Of a DNA stretch of 64,000 nucleotides, positions 11,357 through 24,152 are shown one piece after another. This DNA is from Casuarina equisetifolia (lineage: Eukaryota; Streptophyta; Magnoliopsida; Fagales; Casuarinaceae), in the NCBI GenBank assembly GCA_028551475.1, contig CM052358.1, forward strand, positions 5,892,501-5,956,500. Direction: 5' to 3'. The notes below the pieces were generated by a model. The model made no database searches, was not told the DNA's origin, and saw only the letters and a list, made by a program, of their open reading frames with translations. Both the position numbers and the translations under genes were made by a program. Each line of letters starts with the position of its first letter. The stretch's first letter is position 1.

Positions 11357-14300
11357 CTCCCCCTCAAGTTGGAGATTTGAACAAGTTAAATATTCCAAAC
11401 TTGGAGAGAAAATACCAACGTTGCCTACTACAAAGGGCTTTAGGGAATAGGTTTACAAGTTGTTCCTTGGTGAGATGTGACATGTCGTGATAATTCCCTG
11501 TTGTAATTTTTCTCTCACATAGTGGCAATCAACTTCAATGTGCTTTGTTCTCTCATGAAAAATCGGATTGGCTGCAATTTTCTCAGCTGCTTCATTGTCA
11601 CAAAATAACATAGTTGGTTGTCTAAGATAGAAACCAAAATCCTTTAAAAGTCCCATGATCCATACTATTTCACATGTAGTAACTTGCATAGCTCAATACT
11701 CTGCTTCAGCGGATGAGAGGGAAACAGTAGGTTGCTTTTTTGAGCGCCAAGATTTTAAAGAATCACTAAGCATTATGCAAAAACCGGTAGTCGATCTTTG
11801 TGTCATTGCAAAAGTGTTATAATGAGAATCATAATAAGCTCTAAGTTCCAACTTGGATGATGATGGAAACATAAGCCCAAGACCCAAACAACTTTTGAGA
11901 TACTTAATCACCTTTATGGCTGCCTCCATGTGTGATTGCTTCAGTGCATGTATAAACTGACTAAGTAATTGCATTGGAAAAGTAATGTCGGGGCTAGTGA
12001 GGGTTAAGTAGATCAATCTCCCAACCAATCTCTGATAAGTTGAAGGATCCTCAAGTGGTGGATCATGGATATCCTCTGGTGAACTAGTGTCATACTCGAG
12101 ACTAATGAATTTCTTGTTCTGTTCCATAGGGATAACGAAAGGTTTAGAACCTACCAATCCAGCCTAAAAAATGAGCTCCAAAGTATACTTTCGCTGGCTA
12201 AGGGAAATGCCATGTGGAGAGCAAGCAATCTCTATGCCCAAGAAAAATTTTGATTGGCCAAGATCCTTCACGGGAAAAATGGAGTTCAAGTAACTTTTAA
12301 GATAAAAAAAATGGCAGCTGAGTCATTCCCTGTGATTAGAACATCATCAATATAAATAAGTAAAGCCACAAAAGAACGACCCTGGGATTTGGTGAATAAA
12401 GAATAATCATGTCATGACTATTGGAAGCCATATGTGCGAAGAGCAGTTGTAAACTTGGCATTCCATTGGTGTAAGGCCCACTTCAACCTATACAAGGATT
12501 TTCTTAATCAACAGACAAGTCCCTCCCTCTGATTGCAAAATTCAGGGGGAAGCTCCATGTAAACCTCCTCAGATAAGTCACCGTGAAGGAAGGCATTCTA
12601 AACATCCATATGAAAAAAAGGCTAATGATGGACAACAGCAATGGTAACAAAAAGATGAACAGTAACATGCTTGGTAGTCAGGGAAAAAGTGTCTCAATAA
12701 TCAAAACCTTCACGTTGACTGTAGCTGTTGGCAACCAACCAAGCTTTATAGCGTTCAACAAAACCATCAGCATGATATTTGACCTTGTACACCCATTTAC
12801 AACTAACAGGATGCCAACCGAGGGACAAAGTGACCACATCCCAAGTGTGATTCGCCTCAAGAGCAGCAAGTTCACTACTTATAGCGACAACCCAATTAGG
12901 ATCGTGAATAGCCTCGTGAACATAATAAGGCTCGGGAATAGCAGAAATAGAGGCAATGAAATGTTGGTAATGGGGTTGGCATTGATCAAGGGAAAGGTAG
13001 TTGGAAATAGGATAGAGGGAAGTTTGAGAGGTAGAATCAAGGGTGGGGTACAGATAATCAGTACTCCAAATGGGGGGTTTGGTAAGGCGATTGGAACACC
13101 GTGGTTTAGGAAGGGGAAGCTCAGGGGTGGGAGTTAAGGTGGAGGGAGAATTAAGGGGAGAGGAATAGGGAACAACATCGGATGGAGCAGGTGGGGTTAA
13201 AGACAAATTCGGCAAGATAGGATCATCAATTGATAAGGTAGAAAGAGAGTAGGATTCCTCAGGAGGGATGATGGGGCTTGAAAGGGCAGCATATCCAGCG
13301 AGGGACGGCGGGGAAACCTACAAAGAGGAAGGAAAAATGTCTTCGTAAAAAATAACATCACGACTAACAAAAAATTTGTTGGTGGCAGGATAAAAAAGGC
13401 GATAGCCTTTCTGATAAGGCAGGTAGCCCATGAAAATACAATGAATAGCCCGAGGGCTAAACTTGTCAGAAACACCTAAAACCGTGGCAAAGCACTGACA
13501 ACCAAAGACACAGGGATGATCAAGGAAAAAAGGGCGACCAAAAAGATGCTCATAGGGGGTAAGACCACCAAGAGGGGTAGAAGGAAGATGATTAATAAGA
13601 TAAGTGGCGGTCAAGATGCATTCTCCCCAAAAACGGGAGGGGAGGTGGGCTTGGAAAAGAAAAGCATGAGCAACGTCCAACAAGTGACAATGTTTGCACT
13701 CGACCACACCATTCTGTTGAGGGGCCTGAACACAAGAACTCTCATGTAAAATGCCATGAGAATAAAGAAAAGAGGAACATTCAAAGGAAAAAAATTTGGT
13801 GTCATTATTAGAACAGAGACATTGGATAGTGACACCAAATTGAGTTTGAACCATGGATAAAAAAGATTGAATTTTTGAAAAAACTTGACTTTTAAAATGG
13901 AAAAGATAAGTCCAAGTGGCACAAGAAAAATCATCAACAATGGTGAGAAAATATTGGGCCCCATCATAAGTAGGGTGACGATGAGAATCCCAGACGTCCA
14001 TGTGGACAAGTTCAAAACTTTTGAAGGTGGCAGAGGTATGAATGGGAAAAAGGGCACAAGTTTGTTTGGCCAAAGGACAAATGTCACAGGAAAAATGTGG
14101 GGGGTAAGAAATTGTGTGTTCATGCGCAAAAAAGATTTAAGAGAAGAGTGACCAAGGTGTTTGTGCCAAAGAAAATAATCATTATTATTAAAACTTAAAT
14201 TGCAAACGGGGGATTGCTTAGCATTACAAGAAGCGTTCAAAATTGAAGATAAATAACAAGAAAAAACAGAATTGAAATGCTTAGGAATAACATAACATAG

Positions 14301-16214
14301 AAAATAAAGTCCCCATTCAGCCTTGCCGAGCTTAATCAACGCCCCAGTCATACGATCCTAGAAAACATAAAAAGTGTTGAAGAAAAGAGCCACACAATTG
14401 TTATCACGAGTGAGTTTGTGAATAGATAATAAATTATGGCAAAAATTGGGTGTAAATAAAACATACTTGGGATGTAAATGAGGATTGGGGCAAAAATGGT
14501 CGTTGTGAGTAACAAGATTGCGAGTTTGGTCAGGTAATCGAATGGAAAGGGGCGATGCGTAGGGAGAGTAAGAATCTAATAGGCGTAAATTACAAGTAAC
14601 ATGGTCACTAGCTCTAGAGTCAATAATCTAATTAGAAGTAAATTGGGAGGAAGGAGAAAATGTACCTGAAAAGTTGGCACTCAGATCCGTAGGCCCCACT
14701 TGATTGAGGAGAGTCATAAGTTTTTGTTGTTGATCAATGGATAAGTTGAGACTGGGCTAATAGGGCCCATGCCCAAAGAGGAAGGGGGAAAAAATCCACC
14801 AAAAGAAGTAGGCCCATGAGATGCCCCAATATTAGAGGGTTCCGAAAAAAGAGGGCCAAAGCCCATGGGGAGAGGCCCATAACCAGAACTGGGCTGAAAG
14901 GGAGAGGGCCCTTCAATAGCAGTGTGGTGGGTTATGGGCTCACGGCGACCAGCTAGGTGACGCCCAGAATTGGGCAGCCTATTGCGCTTGCCTGGAGGTA
15001 GGCCGACTAAGAGATAGCATGTCTCTTTAGTATGGCCCACCTTATGGCAATGGGCACATGTGGGCTGATTAAGGGGACCCGACACAGGTGGGGCAGAAAT
15101 AGTAGACCCACCTGGGGAGCCCAAGATGGAGCCCGACAAAGGGGTGCTCGAGCCCCCAGCAGGGATGATGGACCAGGCGACGGAGCCACCACTAGTCAAT
15201 TGGCGAACGCTAGCAAAATTAGAGGCATAACTGGAAAACTCACCGAAAGCACGTTGCTGAATCTCGTGCTTCAACATGGCGTAGATGGGCTTTAGGGAGG
15301 GGAGCAAGTCGCAACTGAGGACCAACGAGTGCAGGGACTGGAATTTGTCAGGGAGGCCAAGAAGAAATTTCATCGACCGAGCTTCGTCCTTCTGCGCTTA
15401 AAGACAGTCATTGATCTTATACGTGCAGAGGCCGCAAGAACAGCGAACATGGGCGAGATAAGCATCAAGGGCACCCCAGAGGTCCTTCAGGCGAACGAAA
15501 TAGTGGGTGAGGTCCTTGCTAGAGCAGCCACTAGGAAGATGGAGGTCGTTGATGGCTTTTTGGAGGCCAAAGCGCTGGGTGCTAGTGACCTTGTCGAAGG
15601 ACTCGCGAAGCACCGCCCAAATTTTCACTATGGTGGGGAGACGGGAGACAAGGTTCTCCAATTTTGATTTGACAGAGTTCACAAGCCATGTTTTCACGGC
15701 AGCATGGCACTGAGCCCAGCACTTAGCGTCATTGCCAGAACCTTTGGGCTAGGGAAGATCCCCAATAAGGAAGCCAAGTTTGTTGAAGGCGAGGAAGACT
15801 GTCTGGACTTGCTCCGACCACAGATGGTAGTTCGCTTCACCGATCAAACAACGGGAAACGATGCTTTTGGTCTGTAAATCGGCGGCAATCAGATGATAAG
15901 GGTGATGGAGCCAGCAACGGCGGCAACGAAGGTGGTTGGGGTCGAAGTGGCCATAGTGATGGCGACTAGGGTTCGGATGGCAATTTGGAAAATTGAAAAG
16001 GGGCCGAGGGCAAAAGGGTAATTTGGCAACGGTAAAGGGGCTGCAACTAGGGTTTCTGAAAGAGGGTGAAACAGTAATTAACAGGGTAATTATCTAGGTG
16101 AGGTAAAAAAAGTAGGTTAAAAAAATTACAATATCTCACACACTCATCTAAAGGCTAGTCGTGGCGGAAGCGAAAAAACAAAAAACTCAAGATCTAACCG
16201 AAGCTTTGGTACCA

Positions 16215-16408
16215 TATCACAAAGTGATAATAGCCGATGGGTGGAGGAAATTCTCAATTGTATTGTAGTGAGTAAAACTATACAATATGTTGTTCTTAAA
16301 TACAAACCTAGGTATGACTTACATGGAAAAATATATAACAGAAATATTTACATTAAATTTCCTATATAGTATATACCAAAAATAAATCTTTTGGTATCTT
16401 TCATAACA
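16215..16408 (-). repeat. 5' LTR (element sense) of the second copia fossil
   Basis: This 194-bp copy matches 11163-11356 with no length difference. The priming site lies directly beside it at about 16200-16214. Confidence 0.92.
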
Positions 16409-16413
16409 GGGAT

Positions 16414-19400
16414 ATTGCCTGGAAAATGAACCAAGGAAAGGCAAAGTAATGATGACATTACGAAAGGGTTTTGTAAAATTTTGGACTTCTATTTATATTT
16501 CCTGGGATAAGTCCTAGGACTTGTTCCCTAGCTTTACACCCTCCATCTAGGGAACAAGTCCAAAATTACCTTACTATCCAATGTGTCTTTAGAAATAAGG
16601 GCGTTGTCAAGTGCTTGCATATGTCATGGAGGGTCTTGGAAATGAACCTGAAAGGTAATGATTGTAGACTCTCCAAGGGTTGGTTTTCCTAAACCATAGA
16701 GGACATGGGGGAGACAGGAAATTACTTGAATCTGATGAGAGAAGAATAAACATATGTTGCAGTTTGGTGTTTGCATAAGATATTTCAATTCTAGGTTGTT
16801 TTGTGTAGAGGCTTTATGGCTAACATTCAAGAAGGATGTAGAATATGAGCTTTGATTGTCACCTTGTGCTTGTTTCTTCTAAGCTTTTTGTTGATTCAGC
16901 TTCTCCTCTCAACCTTGCTCCTCAATAACTTTCAATTTCTCCTCCCCCGCTTCACCCTTTTGGAAAGGTTCAGCCTGTTTAGTGAAAAATGACAAGAAAG
17001 CATGACAGAATGAAGTTCATTTAAATAAGTTTCACTTAGAGAGGGGGCCAAAAAAAAAAGGAACTCCTTACAACAAGTTAAACATGCCTGCTCTACATTC
17101 TGCTCTAAACTACACATATACAAAGCAATCTGATAGTTCTGGTTGCGGTTATGAGAGGAGGATAGAAATTTCCTCTTCCCGTAATACAGACATTAGGTTC
17201 TTGTCTGTCTAATTGCTCTATTTAAGATCCTTCCATGCTAGGCTGAAATGCTAGCAGGTTAGTTAAAAAAACTGTTCAGAAGTTTAGCCTCCCGCTTGTT
17301 CTGATCTCATTCAACAGCTAGTAACCGTTGATGTTGCTGCCCTTAACAGGTAATTAGCGAAACACTAACTTTAAAATTCAGGATAAAATATGTTGCTTAC
17401 ATATATTTCTGTTTTAATAATGCTGCCACCCGTTTTCTTTTAACTCCGGCGGTCTCTGGACTATGATGCATGATGATTCCCTGAACATGTTCTGACCGCG
17501 AGGCTCGTCCTCTGTCAAATGCTTTGGAAAGACTGCAATATACTTTTAAACTAGTTCAGAATTTTCAGAGGCGACGTGGTAATGATTCCACACCACTCTT
17601 TCTGTCACTTCGCCATTTATTTCTCTTCAATCTCGCACACAGACATACGTAGATTATGTATGGCTTCACATGTGCCTTTACAGAATGTCAATGCCTCATA
17701 AAAGGTATCTTTTTAGATCCAGGCCCTCCAATAGGACCCTCAGCCAGGGAGGACTGGGACAAGCCACTTTGTTCAGTGCCCACTTGCCAAATATTGTCGA
17801 TAGAAACGGGCCGAAGACCCTCATGTCTCTATCAGTTTATTAGTGTTGCTCGCCCCGCTGGAATACTTGGATTCAGGCCCAAAAAGTGTCAGTTTTACAC
17901 GCATTGGGCGCATGTTCCCGATATAATCAATCCAATCTGTTTCGGGAAGAAATTTGTAATATTAGTATATGGGGTTGCGAATTCTTTTGCAAATCACAGT
18001 CATAAAATGATTGCGTTAACATTCAATTATGATGTGTTCCGAAAAGAAAAATCATTTTGATCCCAAAAAAGTTGACACTAGCAACAAGATTTAGTATTTA
18101 TTTTCATTAAATTATATGCATCCTCCATGCAACAAAACAAACTTAAAGCAACTAAACGTCTTGTTTGCATGTATATTGCCATGGCAATGTCAGAATAACT
18201 CGTGTGGATGCCACATAGTTAAAAGGTCTTCTAAAAGAATAAATTCCATCTATGACTCTGCCAACATAACACAATAAGATGAAACTAACAAAGAGATTAG
18301 AGCTAAGGAAGAAATAAGAAAATAAAAACAAAAAAAGGAAATAGAAAAAAGTATAGACACAAAGAACGAAGATAAAAGCATAAAAATCTGTCAATCATGA
18401 ATTAATAAATTATTGTATAATTTACCTTTTCAAAGGGTTGAATTATAGTATAATTATTTTTTAAAACAATTTTTGATACCCAGTTTTTAGATTTGAGACT
18501 AAGAACTGCAGCATCTCGCGCACATAGATTCGGGCCACTAAGGATATAGTCCAACAAGCAAATATTCAGCCTGATCGCTGAGGGAATATAAAATATTGAT
18601 GGAAGATATTCGCTTGTGAATATTTTGAAAAGGTATATCATTTCGCATTTATTGATGAAAGATATTCGCAAGTGCAATAAATGAAAGCAGCTCTTGAAAT
18701 TGCTGGCACCGCTGCATTCCACTTTTATGAATCAAAAGTATACCAACTTATAAATATCATTTCGCACTTACATTGGCGCAGGTGGTTCATTTTTCTTTTC
18801 TCCTTTAATTCTGCCAAATCATAAGGTGGGTGGCTTGGCTGTACAAGCAAGCAACTTGATTATGATGGCTTATGTGACTAAAAACTCCCCAGAAAATTCC
18901 TCAGTGGCATCATTTTTCATGTATAATATTCAAGTCAATTGAATTTTCGGGGGCTGCAATTAGATAAAGGGCCACAATTGAGCTGTTTTGACTTTGACAT
19001 GTGACTCAGACGCGATTAATGTATATGGGCATAGCAGAAATGGAATGAAGTTGGAATTTAGGTTAGTTCCATTATGGAGACCACTATCTCTTTCCCTTGT
19101 TGAGATGGACCGTGTATTGTGCTTGTAGACGTAGTATTCTTTGTCTGTTTTTGGTTTACATGTAATATGATCTTTGTTTGCCGTCGACGTCAGTGGAAGA
19201 ACACACTTGCCGTCCACGGGACGCTTCTAAAACTTGGGCAGCCTCCTATGGGATAAGGCAATCATGTGGCCATCCTTCAGAAGCTTCCCGGCGTATCTCG
19301 TAAGGCTGTGTAGTGTTTTGTGACGCGCAGATAATTTTCTTCTGGCCAGAAAAAAGGAAGCCATAATTGATGGACGTTTGATCTTTGAATTTTTCGGGTA

Positions 19401-22400
19401 CCATCTCTATCAAACAGCTAATTTGAGCTCAAATCATACCTGTAGTTACGGGAGATCGAAAAGCGCTGGTACGGTAGGCGTAATAGAAGCCTAAAAAGCC
19501 TCTTGTGGATGAAAAGAAGGTCTTGACTCTCGCGGGGTTTTATTGAGAACAAACTAAACCATTTCTACTGTATACCTTAGCATTCTGGTAACATAAAAAC
19601 ATAATTCCATACATTTTCGTGACCACTCATTACCACATATTAAAGAAAGTATGTAATCGTTGCACTACAAATCTTAATAAGAATAATTATGCAGGACCTA
19701 ATTAGATAAATTGATATTATATTTTTTTAAAAAGAATTGGCTATTAATGTGCCTATCAAGGAAATGCCTCAGATGTATATTATGAAGATTTATGAGGTTG
19801 ATATGTTTAATTATCATGGATTTTTATTATGTGTAATGTTTCTGTACTAGAACATTATGATTAAATTTGCTGAAAGTTTAAAGTGAAGGTATCGATCTTG
19901 AAATACAAATCTATGGGATTAATGTTTTATACCATTTAGTTCTTCAAAAGGAAAAAAAAATACCAATATAATTTTTTTCTATAAAACTAGAAGATTATGT
20001 GTTGGTTAGTTTTTAGAAGAACTAATTTATGTGTAACGAATTTAATGATTTTAGAAATCTACGCAAACGGTTTCCCGGACTCCTTCAACTTAATTCCGAT
20101 TTAAGGACATATTGTAGAAACAAGAAGTTATCAACAATAACCACTATATTTGGGAAATTAATAACACATTTGTCATGTTTTTCTATGACTATACAGCAAA
20201 TAAACTATTTAGGGCTTTAAGAATTAGTAGATTAGTAATTTTCTTTATTTAGGGTTGTAAAGCAAAAAAGGTTAGCTTAAATAATAGCGTATATGACTTA
20301 AAAAGAATGTTGAAGGTTAAAATTGTGTTTATGATGATTTTGTACCAAAAAAGAAGATGAGAGATAAAAAGAGGAAAAAAGAAACTCGCTAAATTTACAT
20401 GCGTCATTATTAAAATTATTTGTAGAGATTAATAGAACTTTAACCAATTATGATTAAGACCTTAATTTAGTTAATAATAAATTGCAACTAGAATTCTATA
20501 TATGATTCCTAATAAAAATTGATTATAACTTGAAGAAAATTTTGCATAAATTTTGATGAATTTTTAAAATTTTCATTGTATACAAATATATATGATTCAA
20601 TAGCTAGTATGTAAATTAAAAATGAGTACATTACATGCCTAGAATTAGGTGTCCAAATATAATATTCATAACATTATTTTATTGAGAAAATAGAGAATAA
20701 ATTTAGCTAATTTTGTTATTTAATTTTTTACATATGAACTAAAAGTTTATGCTTTGTATTTGATATATGCATAATTTGAGCTATAATGTAACTTCTGGAC
20801 ATGGATAACATGTTTTTATGTAAACCTTTGAAGATTAGTCATAATTCACTAACAAAAGTTTTTGTTCATAACAAAAATCAGAAGCTATGTGCAAATTATC
20901 ATTGGATTTCAAATGGTCTATCTGAAAATACATCTTTTTCAGGTATTGTATACTTATAAAAAGATGCATCTTGAAAAACATCAAGATTTCAAGATGCATC
21001 TTTTTAATTAACCTAGTCAAAGTAGATCTAACAGTAAACGTTCATGCTATGGACAAGCTTTCTCTTAACTTTTATCATTACTATGAAGTACGTTGCTTTG
21101 CTTGTAATAATGAGACTGTTATTGTTGCAGTCTCCGTATTCAATTTATTAACTTTTTACAATGTGTCAATTATACACATGGTAGGCTTAACTGTCTTGGT
21201 TTCCAAACTTATCAATCTTACAAGTAATGATATAAAGTTTTGACTTGTATTCTAATTGAAGAAAATCCTGTGATTTACAATGTCTAGTTTATGATAAAGA
21301 AGCCTCCGTTGTCAAGAAACAACTATTTTATGAATGCAAGTTTGATGACTCAATGAAAAGGAACTGAGTTAAGAAATTTGGCTCAAAGTTGAATTTACAT
21401 ATGAAGTGACCCATGAGTTGTTACAATCAACAACAAAATCATACTGATAGCCTCAATTTCTGACATAAAGGCGGAAGGAAAAGCAGATATGAGCTGTGAT
21501 ATCCACGAGTGCTCCAGTCTTGGGATGTACAAGCCATCTACACTTTTGCCTCACTTTTCTGAGTGTCCTTTGCGATCTCCTTTAAAAATGCCCCCCCTTC
21601 TCTCAAAGAACAGAGCTTCTTTGAGCCTTTCGATTTTTCGTTGTCAGAACTGTTGTATATGCTTATAATTAATTGATTTCCGAGGGCCTAGTACCTTAGC
21701 TTTGAAGAACCCCAACCGGGCATCAAATGCATTTTTAAATGCAACCTACGTGACTCAACTACTAACCCGGCTGTCCCCATCATTGATGTTGCCTTAATAA
21801 CTAAGAGAGAAAGATGCTGTTCATCGTCCCCCTTTTGGTTTAAACCTTATCGGATATTACGGTGGGCATACTACAGTTTTACCAAACTGCGACTCTCCCA
21901 GCTCAACACTTATCAATAGACCGCGAAGGGTGTTCCTATCATTGGGTTCCTCAAAATTATCAAAGGTCCAAACACGCATGGTAACCGAGGCCCTTGCCGC
22001 GGTCCACTCTGCCTTATCTCCACGTGACCTTCTGAAACCACACACTGTCTTCCTCCCCTGTCTTGCTCTGTGCCTGCACAGTACCTGCAAGCCCCTTTCT
22101 TTTATATGTTGGATTTCTTTATTTTATCATGGAACGCCCCCCGAAGGAGAGCCGAACGCAGTTTGAAGGAATATTAGCAATTTAATACGAATATTTTAAC
22201 TGTTTAGTTGCTTAGTTTTTGACGCAAAAACGAAGTACCAACCACTTAAGTTATGTTCTTCAGCAAATTCCCAAGTCTTCTTCAATCACTATTCCTTTGT
22301 TTCCACTCCAGCACGGACCAAGAACTGAAAGCCCAGTTGTAACTACTAAACCTTTTTCACCTGCCGAAGAGCTCTACTGTATTTTCTGGTTCATAAAGGA

Positions 22401-22401
22401 G
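16414..22401. other. Gene-poor, AT-rich intergenic region upstream of the GT47 gene
   Basis: Six kilobases carry no gene I can support. Open frames such as 17656-18060 (+) and 18402-18722 (-) show no domain or codon pattern I recognise. The sequence from about 19.6 to 21.3 kb is very AT-rich. The last few hundred bases before 22402 are the presumed promoter and leader of the GT47 gene; an in-frame ATG at 22219 would add 61 residues that do not fit the family. Confidence 0.55.
20958..21005. repeat. Perfect 19-bp inverted repeat forming a short hairpin
   Basis: AAAAAGATGCATCTTGAAA (20958-20976) is followed after ten bases by its exact reverse complement (20987-21005). The 48-bp unit could fold into a stable stem-loop in DNA or RNA. 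It lies in AT-rich intergenic DNA, far from any gene. It could be the end of a small transposon or a foldback relic; no longer inverted ends were seen. Confidence 0.7.
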
Positions 22402-24152
22402 ATGCTGGAGCTGAAGAGATCCCCCAAAACCAGGGGACTCTATGTGAGGATGAGGCTCTTACACAGCAAAAATGGAAGACCCCAAGAAAAGGGCTTCTTT
22501 TACAGATACTACAAGTGGGTTCTCTGGTTCTCCCTCTCGCTCTATCTCTTCAGCTCCTACTTCATCACCAAAGATGGCCCACAGGCCAAACATACCTCTC
22601 TGACCAAAACCCATGTCTCCAACTCCGAATCCACGCTCGCTTCTCGCGCCGTCTTAGAGGCCACCAACTCGAGTCTGCTCCAACAGTCCGCAAGCAATAC
22701 AGGTGAACCTTTTTCCTTTCCTTCTTGTTCTTAAGAGTCTCTCAACCGGTTGGCCTTTCTAAATAGTGTTTTTGCAATTTTTTCTTTTTGTCCAACAGCC
22801 TTGTTGAATAACTTGAAGATTTTCGTCTACGATTTGCCACCGAATTACAACACGGACTGGCTTTCAAACGAGCGGTGTAGCAACCATTTGTTTGCCTCAG
22901 AGGTTGCCATCCACAGAGCTTTGCTGAATAGCCATGTCCGAACGTTTGATCCTCATGAAGCTGACTTTTTCTTTGTGCCCGTCTACGTGTCCTGCAACTT
23001 CAGCACCGTGAATGGGTTCCCAGCAATCGGACACGCGAGGGGTCTATTGGCATCGGCCATCCGGCTCATCTCCTCCGAGTATCCCTTTTGGAATCGGAGC
23101 CGGGGCTTTGACCACGTCTTCGTCGCGTCCCACGACTACGGAGCCTGTTTCCATGCGATGGTAACTACAAAAATCTTATCTTTTCTATCAAGATATGTCC
23201 TCTTAGAGATAGGCCTTCTGTGGATTGGAAGCATTTTCTGTGCTGATTATTATTATGTTCTGTATTCCTTTCCGGGGTGTTTTGAAGGAGAACGTGGCGA
23301 TTGCTGATGGGATCCCCAGTTTCTTGAAGAACTCGATCATATTGCAAACCTTCGGTGTCAAATATAAGCATCCGTGTCAGGATGCTGAGAATGTGCTAAT
23401 CCCTCCTTATATTCCGCCGGATAATGTAAGGTCGGCCCTGGAAAGTTGTCCGGTGAATGGAAGGAGAGATATTTTCGTGTTCTTCAGGGGCAAAATGGAA
23501 GTCAATCCGAAGAACGTCAGCGGCCGATATTACAGCAAGTAATTGCTTAATCATTCCCTCTAATCAGATCAAAATCATAATCATAGCATCTGTTCTCTCC
23601 TGGTCGACCAGATTACCCTCTCTTTTGTGTTCTTGAGTGTGTATTTCTTTTGTTTCTTGTCGTGGTAGGCGCGTGCGGACGATGATATGGCGTAAATACA
23701 ACGGCGACCGGAGGTTTTATCTCAGGAGGCATAGGTTTGCCGGTTACCAGTCAGAGATAGCGCGGTCCGTCTTCTGTTTGTGCCCTCTGGGGTGGGCCCC
23801 ATGGAGCCCGAGGCTCGTGGAGTCTGTCGTGTTGGGTTGTGTGCCGGTTATCATAGCCGACGGCATCCGGTTGCCCTTCCCTTCGGCCGTGAACTGGACG
23901 GCGATATCCCTCACGGTGGCAGAAAAGGACGTGGAAAAGTTAGGACCAGTACTCGAACACGTGGCGGCGACGAACCTGAGCACCATCCAACAGAACCTCT
24001 GGGACCCTAAAACCAGGCGGGCCCTATTGTTCAACACTCAGATCCAGGAAGGGGACGCCACGTGGCAAGTGCTAGTTGCTCTGGCTCAGAGGCTGGAGAG
24101 GTCGTACCGTCGGGGTTCAGAGGTTTCGAGCCAATGGGACTCTGACGCGTGA
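22402..24152 (+). CDS. FRA8/F8H-like: GT47 exostosin-family glucuronoxylan synthesis glycosyltransferase (FRA8/F8H/IRX7 type)
   Basis: Four exons (22402-22702, 22799-23160, 23288-23538, 23669-24152) give 465 residues with GT-AG junctions and closing phases. The protein is type II: a short basic cytosolic end, a membrane anchor at about residues 38-55 (YYKWVLWFSLSLYLFSSYFI), then a lumenal exostosin domain from about residue 105 onward. Diagnostic blocks are FVYDLPPNYN, DPHEADFFFVPVYVSCNFST, IADGIPSFLKNSIILQTFGV, FRGKMEVNPKNVSGRYYSKR, YQSEIARSVFCLCPLGWAPW and ESVVLGCVPVIIADGIRLPF. These match FRA8/F8H as I remember them, and the length agrees (about 450-465). The family acts in the Golgi in glucuronoxylan synthesis, affecting the xylan reducing-end sequence. 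The start at 22402 was chosen because it gives the usual N-terminus; an upstream in-frame ATG at 22219 exists. FRA8 and F8H cannot be told apart here except by synteny, which favours FRA8. Confidence 0.94.

Larger units (their letters stand above)
11163..16408 (-). mobile_element. Ty1/copia LTR retrotransposon, Ale/Retrofit-like, fossil
   Basis: A 5246-bp element on the minus strand has two 194-bp LTRs (11163-11356 and 16215-16408). The flanks are AGGAT (11158-11162) and GGGAT (16409-16413), a target duplication with one difference. Inside the right LTR the minus strand reads TGGTACCAAAGC, a tRNA-Met-type priming site. Inside the left LTR is the purine tract TTGAGGGGGAG abutting TGTTAT. Recognisable parts from right to left are gag (about 14.7-15.97 kb) with a zinc knuckle of the form C-x2-C-x4-H-x4-C, integrase (about 13.3-14.3 kb), reverse transcriptase (about 12.2-13.2 kb) and RNase H (about 11.45-12.16 kb). 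It carries many breaks and is dead. The LTRs differ at about 15 of 194 positions by hand count, mostly transitions. Short LTRs and compact size suggest the Ale lineage; this is inference. Confidence 0.95.

Noticed and set aside
13885-14151. 88-codon plus-strand frame inside the second copia element
   Set aside because: It is antisense to the integrase region of the fossil and is a shadow of that coding sequence.
15032-15667. Plus-strand frames over the gag region of the second copia element
   Set aside because: They are antisense to gag; the GC-rich gag sequence produces long shadow frames.
17656-18060. 134-codon plus-strand frame in intergenic DNA
   Set aside because: It is the longest frame in the region, but its composition is not protein-like and no domain or splice context supports it.
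21857-22166. Overlapping frames on both strands before the GT47 gene
   Set aside because: They overlap each other, lack motifs and fall in the probable promoter region.
22219-22401. Upstream in-frame ATG as start of the GT47 gene
   Set aside because: The added 61 residues do not resemble the family N-terminus, and the membrane anchor is correctly placed with the ATG at 22402.
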